A DNA stretch of 64,000 nucleotides from Glycine soja. Its lineage: Eukaryota > Streptophyta > Magnoliopsida > Fabales > Fabaceae. Below the pieces are notes generated by a model. That model did no database searches, was not told the origin of the DNA, and was given only the letters and a program-made list of their open reading frames with translations. Both the position numbers and the translations under genes were made by a program. Of this stretch, positions 53,263-64,000 are shown piece by piece. Every line of letters starts with the position of its first letter. Position 1 is the stretch's first letter. Location of the stretch: assembly GCF_004193775.1 (NCBI RefSeq), contig NC_041010.1, positions 37,437,562 to 37,501,561 of the forward strand. The letters run 5' to 3'.

Positions 53263-53403
53263 CAATAATTGTTCTTAAAATAATCATAACAATAATGTGA
53301 GTAAATTTCACATTTATATAATTTTTCACTCACATAATCAATATGAAGTAATGGGTAAAAGCATAACAATAATTGTTCTTAAAATAATCATAACAATAAT
53401 GTG
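53263..53403. repeat. Exact 37-bp direct repeat
   Basis: Bases 53263-53299 and 53367-53403 are identical (CAATAATTGTTCTTAAAATA, then ATCATAACAATAATGTG), 104 bases apart, within the AT-rich core of the hAT-like element. Confidence 0.9.
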
Positions 53404-54562
53404 TGTTGTTTTATTTATTAGACTTATTAATGATATTGTTTATTTTATTTTTTGTCTTTATAGATGAAATTAATGGTGATGCTGAAAAAGAAGAGGAAGT
53501 TGCTCTGGATTTCAGAGTCCATGACTCTAATGTTTAATTTCAATAGTTTAGAAGTTTATTTTTGATGATATTTAAATTTCAATTATCTTAATGTTGAATA
53601 TTTATTTTGAAGACTTCAATCACTTTAATATTGAATGTTTGGATTTGATTTAGTTTGGTTTTTATATTGGATTTTATTTTAAGTTGTTTGGAATAATTTT
53701 ATTTTTTTTTACAAAAAAAAAGGCAGAAAAGTGGGTCAACCCGCATAACCCACCAATCTGTGATGGGCCGGGCTGGGTTGACATTTTGTTAGCCCACACA
53801 AAAGTGGGCCGAGCTGGGCTAGCCCACTTTTAGCTTAATCCGTTGCGGGCCAACCCGCGTGGGCTGGGCTGGCCCATTTTGACAGCTCTAGTCGTGATCT
53901 ATATATTTGGAAGGAATTTGAGAATTTCCTTATTGTTTTTTATTACAAAAATACGTATGTATGGCACCAAAACTTAACTTTTGTATGTATAGAAAGACTA
54001 AAGCTCATAATTTTTATAACAAGACTTAATACTTTAAATTGTGTCAGATGAAGCAAATGAATAATTGGTAATCAATAGTACTATAATAATGTTGTTTGGG
54101 TTAAGTTTTGACAGTTGTTTGGAGCACACAACATTTTTGTTGGGGCACCCAGCAATGTCGATGAAAGGGTGAAAATGTCCTTCACCCTTTAATATAAAAG
54201 TAGCACATACGAGTCACTGTACATTTCCGATACTTCCTCCCTCAAGAAGACTTCTTCTTATTTTTCCTCCACTTCTTTTTCTTCCAAAATCTGCCTCATT
54301 TTCTCCTCTTCGACGGCCTCTCCACGGTTGGTTGCTCTTCTTTGTTGTCTCCTCTTCACTTCCTCGTCTTGTTCTCCTGTCGAGGTTAGTGAATTTTCTT
54401 CCTTTTGTGATTCTTATTTTTTCTTGTTGGGTATTGTGTATTTCAAAGATGTTTTTGGTTTGCATTATTGCTGCTTGTTTTGTGTTATGTGTATTGTTGT
54501 GTGTATCTTCCGACCTGTCATGCTTCCTCTTTATCTGCTCCGTGCTTATTTTGTGAGAATGC

Positions 54563-55021
54563 CATACGGATTGCCCATCCGTATGATTTTTTTTAAACTG
54601 GTTTTTTCTTTTATTGAAATACTCATACGGATTGTCAATCCGTATGGTTTTTTTTTAAATGTTTTTCTTTTACTGAAATAGCCATACGAGTTGACAATTC
54701 ATATGGTTTTTTTTAACCGTTTTAAATCATACAAATTGTCAATTCGTATGGTTTTTTTTAAACTGTTTTAAGCCATATGGATTGTCAATCTGTATTTTTT
54801 TAAAAAAAATGTTTTATTTTAAGGAAAACAGCCATATGGATTGGCAATTCGTATGATTTTTCTTTTTAAAAATATTTTATTTTAAGTAAAATAGCCATAC
54901 GGATTGACAATTTGTATGACTTTTTTTTAAAAAAAAATGTTTTTACGCCATACGGATTGCCAATCCGTATGGCCTTATTTTTTAAAAAACATTTTCTTCA
55001 TACGGATTGGTAATCCGTATG
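54563..55021. repeat. Array of nine palindromes CATACGGATTGNCAATCCGT-type
   Basis: Nine 22-23-bp palindromes begin at 54563, 54624, 54683, 54728, 54774, 54833, 54896, 54949 and 54999, spaced 45-63 bases. The consensus is CATACGGATTG, one base, then CAATCCGTATG. Spacers are T-rich (TTTTTTTAAA, TTTTATTTTAAG). Changes in one arm are often not matched by the other (for example ACGAG/ATTCAT at 54683), so hairpins vary in strength. Confidence 0.93.
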
Positions 55022-55348
55022 ACTTTTTTTTAAAGGTTTTTTAATTTTTAAAATACTTTTTTATTAGAAAAAAAATAGGAAAAAATGAAGGATATTTATA
55101 TTAATTTTATGAATGATTTATTTATTATTCAGTTTATCTCATAAATGTTTGTAGGATTACATTACAATTTAGATTAGATTAGATTAGTTTTTTAACACAA
55201 ACATTAAATTAGAAATAGGAAAATGTTAGTAGGATTAGATTACAATTTACATTAGATTATATTAGTTTTTTTAACACAAACATTAGATTAGAAACAGGAA
55301 AAGTAAAACAAAAATAATAAAATATTCTTTTGTCAAATATATTTCAAA

Positions 55349-55960
55349 ATGTCATGCTCTCGTGCGTCGTCATCACGTTGGACCAGCGTGAATGAGGAAC
55401 TCGAACACCTTCTTGCGAATGTGCCCAGTAAGAATTAACATATAGTTACTTGAATGTTAATTTTGTTTTTTGCTTGAATGTTTGTTAATTGCTTGAATGT
55501 TAATCATGTAAAAATTAACAATTGAAGAGCATGGGAAATGAAAGGAATTGGCAAACATGATGCAAGATGTCGTGGCTCCACCAAAGGCTTTTTTTCAGAC
55601 TGTTAGCGCCAGGGACCAGGTCATGTTCATTTTGATTTAATTAACATTTGATTTTTCTATTATTTCGTGTAACTAACCAATCTTATTTTGTGATATGACA
55701 TGTAGATTTTCAGTGAAGTTGGTAAGGTATATGCTGTCAAGTGGAAGGACGTACTGAACAGTGTATGGCATTTGGTTGACAAAGACGAAAATTATCATAA
55801 CGTTGTGTACAACCAAAATTTGGACCAACAAGCCATTGTAGCAGGGTGGACAGTACTATGCGATTTTTACCAGCTAACCGGAGATCATCTAGTATCCTTG
55901 CATCATTATGGTAAGGAGTGTATTTTTTCTTACTATATTCAATACCAGTTGTCTGCCTAG
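55349..55960 (+). pseudogene. Decayed gene in the Mutator-like element, B3-like fragment
   Basis: The first exon 55349-55427 begins MSCSRASSSRWTSVNEELEH and ends at a GTAAG donor. The next segment reads EHGK, an in-frame stop, then KELANMMQDVVAPPKAFFQT up to a GT donor at about 55619. After a TGACATGTAG acceptor (55706), IFSEVGKVYAVKWKDVLNSV continues through AGWTVLCDFYQLTGDHLVSL and ends QLSA at 55960. GW..LCDFYQLTGDHLVSLHHYG resembles the end of a plant B3 DNA-binding domain (GW..F...L..GD.LVF...G). The B3 assignment is inference from that pattern. The stop codon and early end suggest a pseudogene. Related sequence may continue in other frames to about 56340. Confidence 0.5.
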
Positions 55961-56815
55961 ATCATTTCCAAGATAACACTCTTTTTATCATCAAGTGTCA
56001 AGTTTTGTGACCTTCAAGGTTTATCTCACTGAGCAAAAAGTTTCTTGTAGTAGTTTGATAAACAACTTCCTAATTTCATTTATTTATTTTTCAAGTTTTA
56101 AATTTCATTACATAAATTGCTGACATAACACTATTCTTAATATCAGGACGTTCCAAGCAACATGTATTATTTTCTTAAAGACAAATACTGAACTCATTTG
56201 CACTTGTAGAACATTGTTGAATGCCGGCTTGTGTTCAATCATTGGAGGAAGACACTTAAAATTGAAGCTGGATAGAAACATTTCTACGAAACCTTGTTCT
56301 TGAAAGCTGACATGGAAATCGTTTTTGAATTCATTGATCACACCCTTAATCGTGTGCTTTATTGGCTATGTTTATAAACATTTTAGGATTTTGAACATTT
56401 TAATTACTATGAACATTTTATTATTATGAACATTTTAATTACTTCTGAACAATTTATTTATATAATAGTTGTCTTATAATATTTGTTTTATCATGTGTTG
56501 ATTCTAAATTTGTTGTAACTTATATATAATAGTTTTTTGTAATGTCTAATATTATCCCATTATTTTTGAAAAAAATTGGTCATGTTTTTGAAATAAATTA
56601 TTTTTAATTAATGACTAAATTAAATTTTATCATTGCTAAATTTAACCAATTAGTAAATTAAAATTAATAACTAAATTTAAACAATAACTGAATTAAAATT
56701 AATCATTAAAATATTATGCGAATTCATTTGTTTTATCATTGCAAAATTTTTGTTATTTTTATTAAAAAAAATTTGTAATCCATATAAAAAAAGGTCGGTA
56801 TAAAAAATAAGTTGA

Positions 56816-56893
56816 CATACGTACGGATTGACAATCCATATGAACTATACGAATCAGCAATCCGTATGAATCATACAGATTAGCAATCCGTAC
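56816..56893. repeat. Three more palindromes near the right end of the Mutator-like element
   Basis: Three diverged copies of the same palindrome lie at about 56820-56842, 56846-56868 and 56872-56893 (for example GGATTGACAATCCATATG and TATACGAATCAGCAATCCGT). They are closely packed, unlike the left array. With the left nine they place the motif in both subterminal regions. Confidence 0.88.
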
Positions 56894-57187
56894 TTATGCC
56901 AACTTTTTCTGGCACTCGTCTCATTTTTCGACAACGAAAATCGACCAAAAATCATCGTATACTTCCAAAAAATTCACGTACACCACCAAAGACTAAATAC
57001 GCTTTCAAACTGTCCTTAACAGAAGCAGCTTACACTAAGTTACAAAAAATTTATGAAAAAAAAATTATGCTCCAGAAATAAAAAAATGTAACTGCTATTT
57101 GTAATCAAGGGTATTTTCGATATTTTGGTAAGTTGCTGGGTGCCCTAACAAAAATATTGGGTGCCCCAAGCAACTCCCTTAACTTTT

Positions 57188-57849
57188 ATATGCATGTATA
57201 GACTAAAACTTATAATTTTTAGTAGAAAGACAAACTTAAAAAAATATGAGTGGAGCTTGATCACATTAGAAGGCTTATGCAACTCTCTCATATTTTTTGT
57301 AACGATAATATTTGTGCAGATGTCCTTGTTACTTTAGAGCAACTACAAGTAGTTGCATAAAAAGTTACTTTTAGCTTAAGCTAAGGAAATTATTTCTCCT
57401 ATAGTTATTTTGATTTATTTTTTTGGGATCTTTAATTCCAAATAAAAATATATATATTTCTCGAAAGTGGATTCTCTCTGGTGAAAATAAAATCATATGC
57501 ATTGCATATTATTATTTTTTAAGTAAAGTACATTCATATTTCTGTATTTTACGAGTATTTCGCACAATTTTTCAACATCTACAATTTTAATAAACACTAC
57601 TTTTTTTCTGTAAAAAAAACTTTTATTGCTGTAAAAAAATAATTACTATTTTCGTGAACAAAAAGGCTCTACTTTGGAACTCGGGCGAGTGAACTCACCC
57701 GAGCCAACTCAACAGAACTCGTCTCTCACAGTCTCACTCACCAATTATACACGAATCGAAGAAAAAAAAAAGTACACCATCGCCTCCTGCTAAAGACAGA
57801 TCTCAGATTCTGTACGCTAACATAGAGAGTTAGAGTGAGAAAGAGAGAG
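57188..57849 (+). promoter_or_regulatory. Promoter and leader region of the FEY-type gene
   Basis: AT-rich spacer to about 57660, then a C/A-rich stretch (CTCGGGCGAGTGAACTCACC, direct ACTCACC words at 57690-57740) that is probably the transcribed leader. A GA-rich run (GAGAGTTAGAGTGAGAAAG) precedes the ATG. No convincing TATA box was found. Confidence 0.4.
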
Positions 57850-60800
57850 ATGGCAACGACGACGTCGTCTTCAAGCGAGGAAGCACCGAACACTAAGAAG
57901 AACAAGAAGGAGCGTTTAGGTTGGATAGAATGGTTAAGAGGTTGGTTCTATTTGGTCTACGAAATGCTCTTTCAGCGCATCATGGCGAGCCACTTGCACA
58001 ACCCTATGCCTCTCCCTCCTGTAAACGACCTCACTTGCATTGTCACCGGCTCCACCAGCGGCATTGGCCTCGAAATTGCTAGGTTCCCTTTATTACTCTC
58101 TTCCCTTCAATTTTATGATGATGGGGTTTTTGTTTTTTGAGCATAAACATTTGAGCTTTGGAACTTGGGGTGGGTGTTTGTTGCGTGATTATTGATAAAG
58201 GAGCGGTTTTGGGAAGTGGGTGTCTGTGATTATTGATAAAGGAGGGACCTTTCTGTTGGTTTTGTAAATGGGTAATAAATGAAGTAGGCCATGACCATTT
58301 TGGTTACTGTGTATGTTGTGTTGCCCTCATTTGCAAGGCTAGGTAGGCCCACTTTGGACTAGCTTATAGTTTTATAGGAGGTTTTCAATTGAATCTTTAA
58401 GAGCATCTCCAATGCTGGTTGTTATAAGGTTCTTAAGTCTGAGAACCAGTTGTTACGTAAAAATCATCATTGGAGGAGGCTGACATGAATTCCAATTGTA
58501 AGAACGGGTTCTTATACAAGGCAGCTATCTGATCCTATGATTAAATGAAGTTTAATTAATCCTTTGGTCCCCTGCGCCAACTTTTTGTTTTAGTCCCGAT
58601 ACCTAAAAACTCTTCATTTTAGTCCTATATGAGCATTTTTTCTTTTTATGTTTTAGTCTTTATGCTTCCATTTTGTGGCAGGTTTATACTGCTAGAAAAC
58701 TAACGACAAGGAGGCTGACATTTCAGTATAGAAAGTTCTTAAATGATTGCCCCATATGATTAAAAAGTCGTTTCCCGACATAGTAGTATGTGAGACTCAT
58801 TTTAAGTTCTTAAATGATTGCACCATCGGAGTAGGAAGTTGTTAAAGTTCTTAAATCTGATAGTATCCTCTAAAAGTGAGTTAAGAACCTTCACTTTAAA
58901 TGTGTCGTTGGAGATGCTCTTACCAAATAGGGGAAAAGAAACTCTTGCGTGTTTTTAGAGAAGTTATAGACAAAACTTTATTGATTTTAATTTACGTGAG
59001 AAGTTTGATTTATTTTAATTCATTTTTTTTTTCTATTAGTACTTGTTAAGAAGTTTATCCAAACTGCCTCTTTGGTAAAGTCATGTGGGTTTGGCTATAT
59101 TTTTGGTTTAAATTCTAGATTAGACACTATGAAGTGCAAACGTTTATGTTTTGAAAAAAAAGGGGAGCTGATGCAGTTTTTTGGTTGTTCTTCACATCAT
59201 GCAGGCAATTGGCTCAGTCAGGGGCCCATGTTGTTATGGCTGTGAGGAACACTAAGGCAGCTCAGGAGTTGATCCAGAAGTGGCAGGTTGATTCTGAAGG
59301 ATTGAGTATTCCTCTCAATGTTGAGGTAACTTGTATGGCCATGACTCGTTATTGTCCGAGGAACATTAAACTGGCACTTTTCGAGCATGCTATGTTAAAT
59401 CATATATGATGATTATGATCCATGGAACTTTTTTTGCATTGGAATATGTGTTTGGATTAACTTATTTTGTTATGTAGAAAGTTATTTGCATGATGCTCAA
59501 AGGAGGTATTTTAGTTGAATAGTTGTTTTAAATGCTAAATAAGCTTAATTCAAAATTATGTTTTGGGATTTCTTCTGGTCATTGACATTTCATTTTGGCT
59601 TATCAAGGTGATGCAAGTTGATCTTCTCTCATTGGATTCTGTCACAAGGTTTGCTGAAGCATGGAATGCACGCTCAGCACCCTTGCATGTTCTCATCAAT
59701 AATGCTGGGATTTTTTCTATTGGAGGTTGGTATTTCTGATCAAACAATTTTTTTGCTGAATTTTGGCCTTTCTGTCTATACCCTTTAATGGGTTGAGTAC
59801 TTTCCAGTAATTTTTGGGATGATCTGTTGAAATAGACTTATCTTTTTCTCTCATCTTTTATTGTGACAAAATTATCAGAATTAACAAATAACAATAATAA
59901 CTCCTGGATTAGTTCTCATTGGTGACAAATGTTACTAACCCACTCTGTTTTTGTTCTTACTCAGAGCCACAAAAGTTTTCCAAAGATGGTTATGAACAGC
60001 ACTTGCAAGTGAATCATCTTGCTCCTGCCTTGCTTTCGATACTTCTTTTGCCATCCCTTATTAGGGGTTCTCCTAGTCGCATTGTTAATGTGAATTCCAT
60101 AGTAAGTTCCTTTCTATTTCAACTCTATCACATGTCGTAGCCCATGGGATGTGACCTGACACATCAAAGTCAAAGTTTATTCTCATGTATTTTTCATATT
60201 ATGCCTTTGATTTATGTACTATACTAATATTTATGAAAACTTTTTTTTTTAGCTTGATGCATGTTTGATTGATTCAACATTTATTACTTGTTGGTTTTTT
60301 ATGCCTGAGTCTTATTAAAATATAGTCAATAATCTTTTGGTTTTTGTCATAAAGAATTTGGAACATTTGACTGTTGTTATACATTGCTATCTAAGGCTAT
60401 TCAGTTTGTAATTTTCTGATTCATGAGCAATGATGAGGATTAATGCTTTATAGAATTCAAATTTAATAGCAAATTACATGTTATGAAAGGTTAAGTTAGT
60501 TTGGAAGACATTTTCTTTCTTCTGTTTAGGTGCATTTCTTGTCATCCCGAGTCCTGGTAGGCTTGTTTTCCCTCACTGTTTGCTGGTAAATTTTGTTTTA
60601 CGGTAAAAAAAAATGACAGTTGTAACAATATGTACTGTCCTTTAATGCTTCGAGTTACTTTGTTTTCTCTTACTTTTTCAGTAATTAATGTTATAATGTC
60701 ATAAGTTAAAATTCTTCTTTGTGGTATATTATCAACTTTTGTTTGACACTATAATTAGCAAGAGACAAACACCATTGTTGTACTCTTGCTAAAACGTTTT

Positions 60801-60868
60801 GTGCTATGTAATGCATAACTATAAGCTTTGTTTAGTTGCAAAAATACAATGATGTTTCTGTGATTTCC

Positions 60869-60899
<31 letters not shown>

Positions 60900-63118
60900 A
60901 ATACATATGTTCTTGACATTCGTATATAAAATGAGTCATTTACTTTGAACAAATGAAAAGAGATCAGAGCATGAAGCTAGGTGATAAAATTGTTGATAGG
61001 GCATAAAAAAAAAGTTACTGAAAAAAATAAGCATTTATAATTTTCTGAAAATATTGAACAATGGATCCAAGTGGGATTTACATCTTTGACAAGATTTTGT
61101 GATTCATCTTAATTTACTTCATTCAGATAAGCACAGTGAAATTTACATTGAATTGTGGAGTTCCTTTGACCATGTAAGAAACAAGCATTTTTCTAATTAA
61201 TGGCTCTCTCTTTCTCTTTGTGTGTGTGCGTGTTTTTTTTTTTGTTAAGAAAGCTGCAAGGAGTTTGTTTTACTTGTTTTTGGTTATACTAGGTTTATAC
61301 AATCTTTTTTTATATATAAAAAAATCTTTAAGAAAAAGAAAAGAAAAATCAGATGCTCCATTAATCAGTGTATTCCAAGGATTTAAAAGTTGAATGCTTA
61401 ATAAAAAGGGAGTATGTCAAATAAGAAATTAGTGCAGAAACAAAGGCTGTAGATTGATGTTTGGCAGGTATTTAATGTTCTCTATAATATTATTATTTTT
61501 CTGTTTAACTTTTCTACGATTTTTAAACTGTTGAATGTTGATTGCTTTTCTGTTGTTCTCATGGTAAAGTAGTTTATCCTATAAAATAAATAATATATTT
61601 TATAGTGATAAACTACTACTATTAAATTTTTTATGTTTTAATCTTTCACACTCTGACCATAAGAAAATCTTAAGAGTGGAAACCTTTTATTTTCCCCTTT
61701 TCTGTAGATGCATCATGTTGGCTTTGTAGACACCGAAGATATGAATGTCACATCTGGAAAAAGGAAATTTTCTAGTTTGGTAGGGTACTCAAGCAGCAAG
61801 TTAGCAGAGGTACATAGTACACTTCATTTAAATGTTTTTTGGCAATATGTTGGCTTGCAGTTTACAAATAAGTTTTTCATCTAACAAAATTACTGGTGCA
61901 ATTTTATGTAGTTATTTATTTTTTCTGCTTTATCATATACACTTAGCTTTATTAGTTGCACACAATTTAACTGATAGGATCTTGATTCTTGCATATTAAA
62001 TTTCAAAGAATTAAAACAAAATAACTATGCCATTAAATAATTTTAGACACATGCACACACAAATAGTGTTTAAAAAGGCATAGTATATAATGTACACTAA
62101 TTTTAGGATACTGGAGACAAAACGGATATGGATTGAGAAGGAATTTTTAACATTGATATTTTTTAATAAGAAATTTTGTGACATTGACATGCATAACACA
62201 AACTAATATATCAAGGGACTAGACGTATATATTGCATTGTTGTCAGTTGTCACTTAGGAGGAACTACCCTCGCCCCCTAAAGAAAAGAAATTACCTGATC
62301 CACTTAGATTAGATACTCTGTATGCTGCATGATTGTATGGAATGGTGCATTGGCAGCAGATGTTGTGGCAATCTGATGATTAAGAAAAGTGAATTATGAA
62401 TGTCATTACACTGCTGACCTCTACATGTTGAGTGTTGATATCTTTATAGTTATCTTGCTTTTTTATGTATTTTTATTTTTATTAATATATTTTCAACTAT
62501 TTCTTTATACTCTTTCTATCATGAACCATTTATTTTTACATTAAATTATACGATAATATTACTAACTAATTAACTGATAGTATTTTACATTATATCAATT
62601 CAAAATATAATTATGTGCACTATTGTGTTAATCTCTCTCACACACATATTGCAGCACTGAGAAAACACATGCATTTAGAATTGAGGACTTAGGTATTTTC
62701 CTTTTATTCACAAAATAATTGCTTATCTTCACTAGCCAAACCACATGCAGCTAAATTGCATACTAAAAGATAATTTTTCAGCATTTTGGTTGATTTGTTA
62801 CCTTGGTATAATTGCATCTTGTTTGTTGTTTAGTTTTTAATAGCCTAAATCCATTTTTTCCCTGAATTCTTCATTTTGTGTTGGTTCTTAAAGTCTGTTA
62901 ATATGTTGACTTCTAAATTTTATTGTTCCTGGTCAATGATTCAAAATCACACGAAGATGATTTGCTTGGTCTACCTTCCATCTTGAAGTTTTGAATGAAA
63001 CAGGACTTGGCATTTTCTGTTGCAGATTATGTTTAGTAGTATTCTTAATAAACGACTCCCTGCGGAATCTGGCATCAGTGTATTGTGTGTATCACCTGGA
63101 ATTGTCCAGACCAATGTG
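57850..63118 (+). CDS. FEY: FOREVER YOUNG (FEY)-type short-chain dehydrogenase/reductase, 3' end outside window
   Basis: Six visible coding exons: 57850-58082, 59205-59325, 59608-59725, 59965-60101, 61708-61809, 63026-63118. They give 268 residues and the gene runs on past the window; Arabidopsis FEY is about 100 residues longer. The Rossmann fold shows TGSTSGIG (66-73, cofactor loop), NNAG (149-152), NHLA (174-177), the catalytic-region VNVNS (198-202) and YSSSK (Tyr230, Lys234). The N-terminal GWIEWLRGW and FQRIMASHLHNP segment and ARQLAQSGAHVVMAVRNTKA match FEY as I recall it. FEY affects leaf positioning and meristem development; the substrate is not known. A MITE sits in intron 1, an AT microsatellite in intron 4, and an Au-type SINE in the sixth intron. 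All junctions are GT-AG and keep phase. The ATG at 57850 is preferred over the upstream in-frame GTG. Confidence 0.92.
58398..58922. mobile_element. MITE with a nested insertion, FEY intron 1
   Basis: The left end TAAGAGCATCTCCAATG and the right end CGTTGGAGATGCTCTTA are inverted repeats of about 15 bases. AAGAGCATCTCCAA ends are common in plant MITEs. The word GGAGGCTGACAT occurs twice (58476 and 58710), flanking a segment with TTTTAGTCCC-type repeats. This suggests a second element inserted inside the first, or a large internal duplication. No target duplication could be paired. Confidence 0.65.
60874..60899. repeat. (TA)n microsatellite in FEY intron 4
   Basis: About twelve TA units, likely length-polymorphic. 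Confidence 0.92.
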
Positions 63119-63860
63119 GTAAGTCTTTTGAAAAAATTGAGCATCTGTTATGGAACATGTACAATTGCAATCTTAATTAAATGTTCAATATCTATTTTGA
63201 TTTTATAAATCTTTGTCAAACTGAACATGACTTCTGCCGAGTAAGTAATAACCAAGTAGGATCTAATTGTTCTTTTGCAATAGGGAAACAAAAAAACCTT
63301 CACAAATTATCTTTTGGTTGAGAAGATTTGCCCTGTAATTTGCTCATGCCCTTTGCCAGTATTTGTGTGTCAATCTTGTTGAGAAAACAATATAGATGGA
63401 GGGGGGAGGATTGTATTAGTTGGGGAACTTTTTTACACTCTTAAGTAATGCAGCATAACCAGAAAAAAAGTTCAAAGAGTACTAGGAAAATGACTACAGA
63501 AGTTACTGAGTTTGAAGGTCCTGCCACCTCCCACTCCAAATCTTTCCCTTGACATTATATCCCTCCATTTCTTTCCCTTCCTTCCCTTTAAAGTTCCCCA
63601 TTTACAACCTGCTGCATGGACATATATGGTTACAATTAGAATTCTGTGCTCTCTCCACTCTACCCATTTGATTGGAAATTTGGAATGCACATATATCCTA
63701 TTTCCCCTTTCCACTGTTAAAGTACACCCTTTTACAATTAGGTTATGTTCGGAAAAATTAGTAATAAGCTAATGCTAAATTTTAATTGAAAGTTAGTTTA
63801 TTTTATTAAAAGTGTTTGATATAATTAATTGTTAAACTAGCTAATGAATGTAAAATGATG

Positions 63861-64000
63861 TAAGAGGGCGAGCCCTGGCGTCGCACCTTGATGACCGGTT
63901 CGTCATGGGTTTGATTCTTTTGAATCCAGAAACAGCCTCTTTGCATATGCAAGAGTAAGGCTGTGCACAATGACCTTCCTCCATATCTTCGTATAGCGAG
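63861..64000 (+). mobile_element. Au-type SINE, 3' end cut by the window
   Basis: GGGCGAGCCCTGGCG at 63866 is the Au SINE head with the A-box region. GGTTTGATTC at 63908-63917 is a slightly mutated B box. AAACAGCCTCTTTGCA, GTAAGGCTG and CTTCGTATAGCGAG follow in the order expected for this angiosperm family. Bases between A and B boxes appear deleted, so internal pol III initiation is probably lost. It lies in the FEY intron after exon 6, in sense orientation. Confidence 0.8.

Larger units (their letters stand above)
52349..53890. mobile_element. hAT-like non-autonomous element upstream of eRF1
   Basis: The left end is TAGAGGTGGATCGAG and the right end CCATTTTGACAGCTCTA, which reversed reads TAGAGCTGTCAAAATGG, a typical plant hAT terminus. 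Both ends carry GGGTTGG/GGGCC/CCAACCC-rich subterminal arms (52400-52465 and 53728-53880), and the centre is very AT-rich. A clean 8-bp target duplication could not be paired, so the left border may be eroded. No transposase frame is visible; a short acidic fragment at about 53463-53530 is not recognisable. Length 1.54 kb. Confidence 0.6.
54101..57187. mobile_element. Non-autonomous Mutator-like element (3.07 kb) with cargo
   Basis: The body runs 54110-57178. The left end GACAGTTGTTTGGAGCACAC and the right end reversed, GGGAGTTGCTTGGGGCACCC, continue into AACATTTTTGTTGGGGCACC versus AATATTTTTGTTAGGGCACC and then CAGCAA in both. The inverted repeat is about 47 bp with few mismatches. Flanking 9-mers are TTAAGTTTT (54101-54109) and TTAACTTTT (57179-57187), a 9-bp target duplication with one change. 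These are Mutator hallmarks. Inside are a CT-rich leader-like stretch with a GTTAGT donor (about 54240-54386), twelve palindromic repeats and a broken gene. No MULE transposase (MURA) frame is seen, so it needs a helper in trans. Confidence 0.83.

Noticed and set aside
54328..54681. 117-codon ORF with Cys/Phe/Leu-rich product
   Set aside because: It runs through the CT-rich leader-like stretch and the first palindromes of the Mutator-like element; composition explains the open frame.
54563..55021. CRISPR-like regular array
   Set aside because: Units are transposon-internal palindromes in plant DNA with uneven, low-complexity T-rich spacers and no cas genes.

Overview
The window is plant nuclear DNA, most likely from a legume and possibly soybean or a relative. 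The evidence is AT-rich intergenic DNA, short GT-AG exons separated by T-rich introns, plant-specific families (DUF4408/DUF761, phytocyanin, FEY-type reductase) and plant transposon classes (Au-type SINE, Mutator-like element, PIF/Harbinger MITE, hAT). The species is an inference. No bacterial, viral, CRISPR or operon structure was seen.

Layout. 1-5.9 kb is AT-rich with no recognised gene. 5.9-10.7 kb holds the + strand gene for translation initiation factor eIF3 subunit j (six coding exons, spliced leader, a recent 206-bp tandem duplication in intron 3). 12.2-15.3 kb is a + strand ArfGAP of the AGD5/AGD15 type. 16.3-17.8 kb holds a diverged short LTR and a broken minus-strand copy of a J-domain/GPALPP-motif (DUF3752) gene. 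19.2-21.0 kb is a GPI-anchor-type phytocyanin (+). 25.2-26.8 kb is a single-exon DUF4408/DUF761 gene (-). 27-49 kb is gene-poor. It carries a decayed LINE tail (zf-RVT plus RNase H) invaded by a short LTR with an initiator-tRNA-Met primer site, a 9-bp-TSD Mutator-type MITE, a PIF/Harbinger MITE and a diverged segmental duplication (43.6-45.5 versus 47.7-49.4 kb). 49.9-51.2 kb encodes eRF1 (-), with a leader intron and a hAT-like element just upstream. 54.1-57.2 kb is a 3.07-kb non-autonomous Mutator-like element with 9-bp target duplications, twelve palindromic CATACGGATTG-type repeats and a decayed gene with B3-like features. 57.85 kb to the right edge is a FOREVER YOUNG (FEY)-type short-chain dehydrogenase/reductase (+), truncated by the window, with an Au-type SINE at the very end.

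The intact genes are independent housekeeping or family genes: translation initiation, translation termination, vesicle traffic, cell-surface copper protein, redox enzyme. They do not form a pathway. The most unusual content is in the mobile and duplicated DNA. Exon boundaries were set by reading frame, GT-AG junctions and family recall; no alignment or expression data were available.
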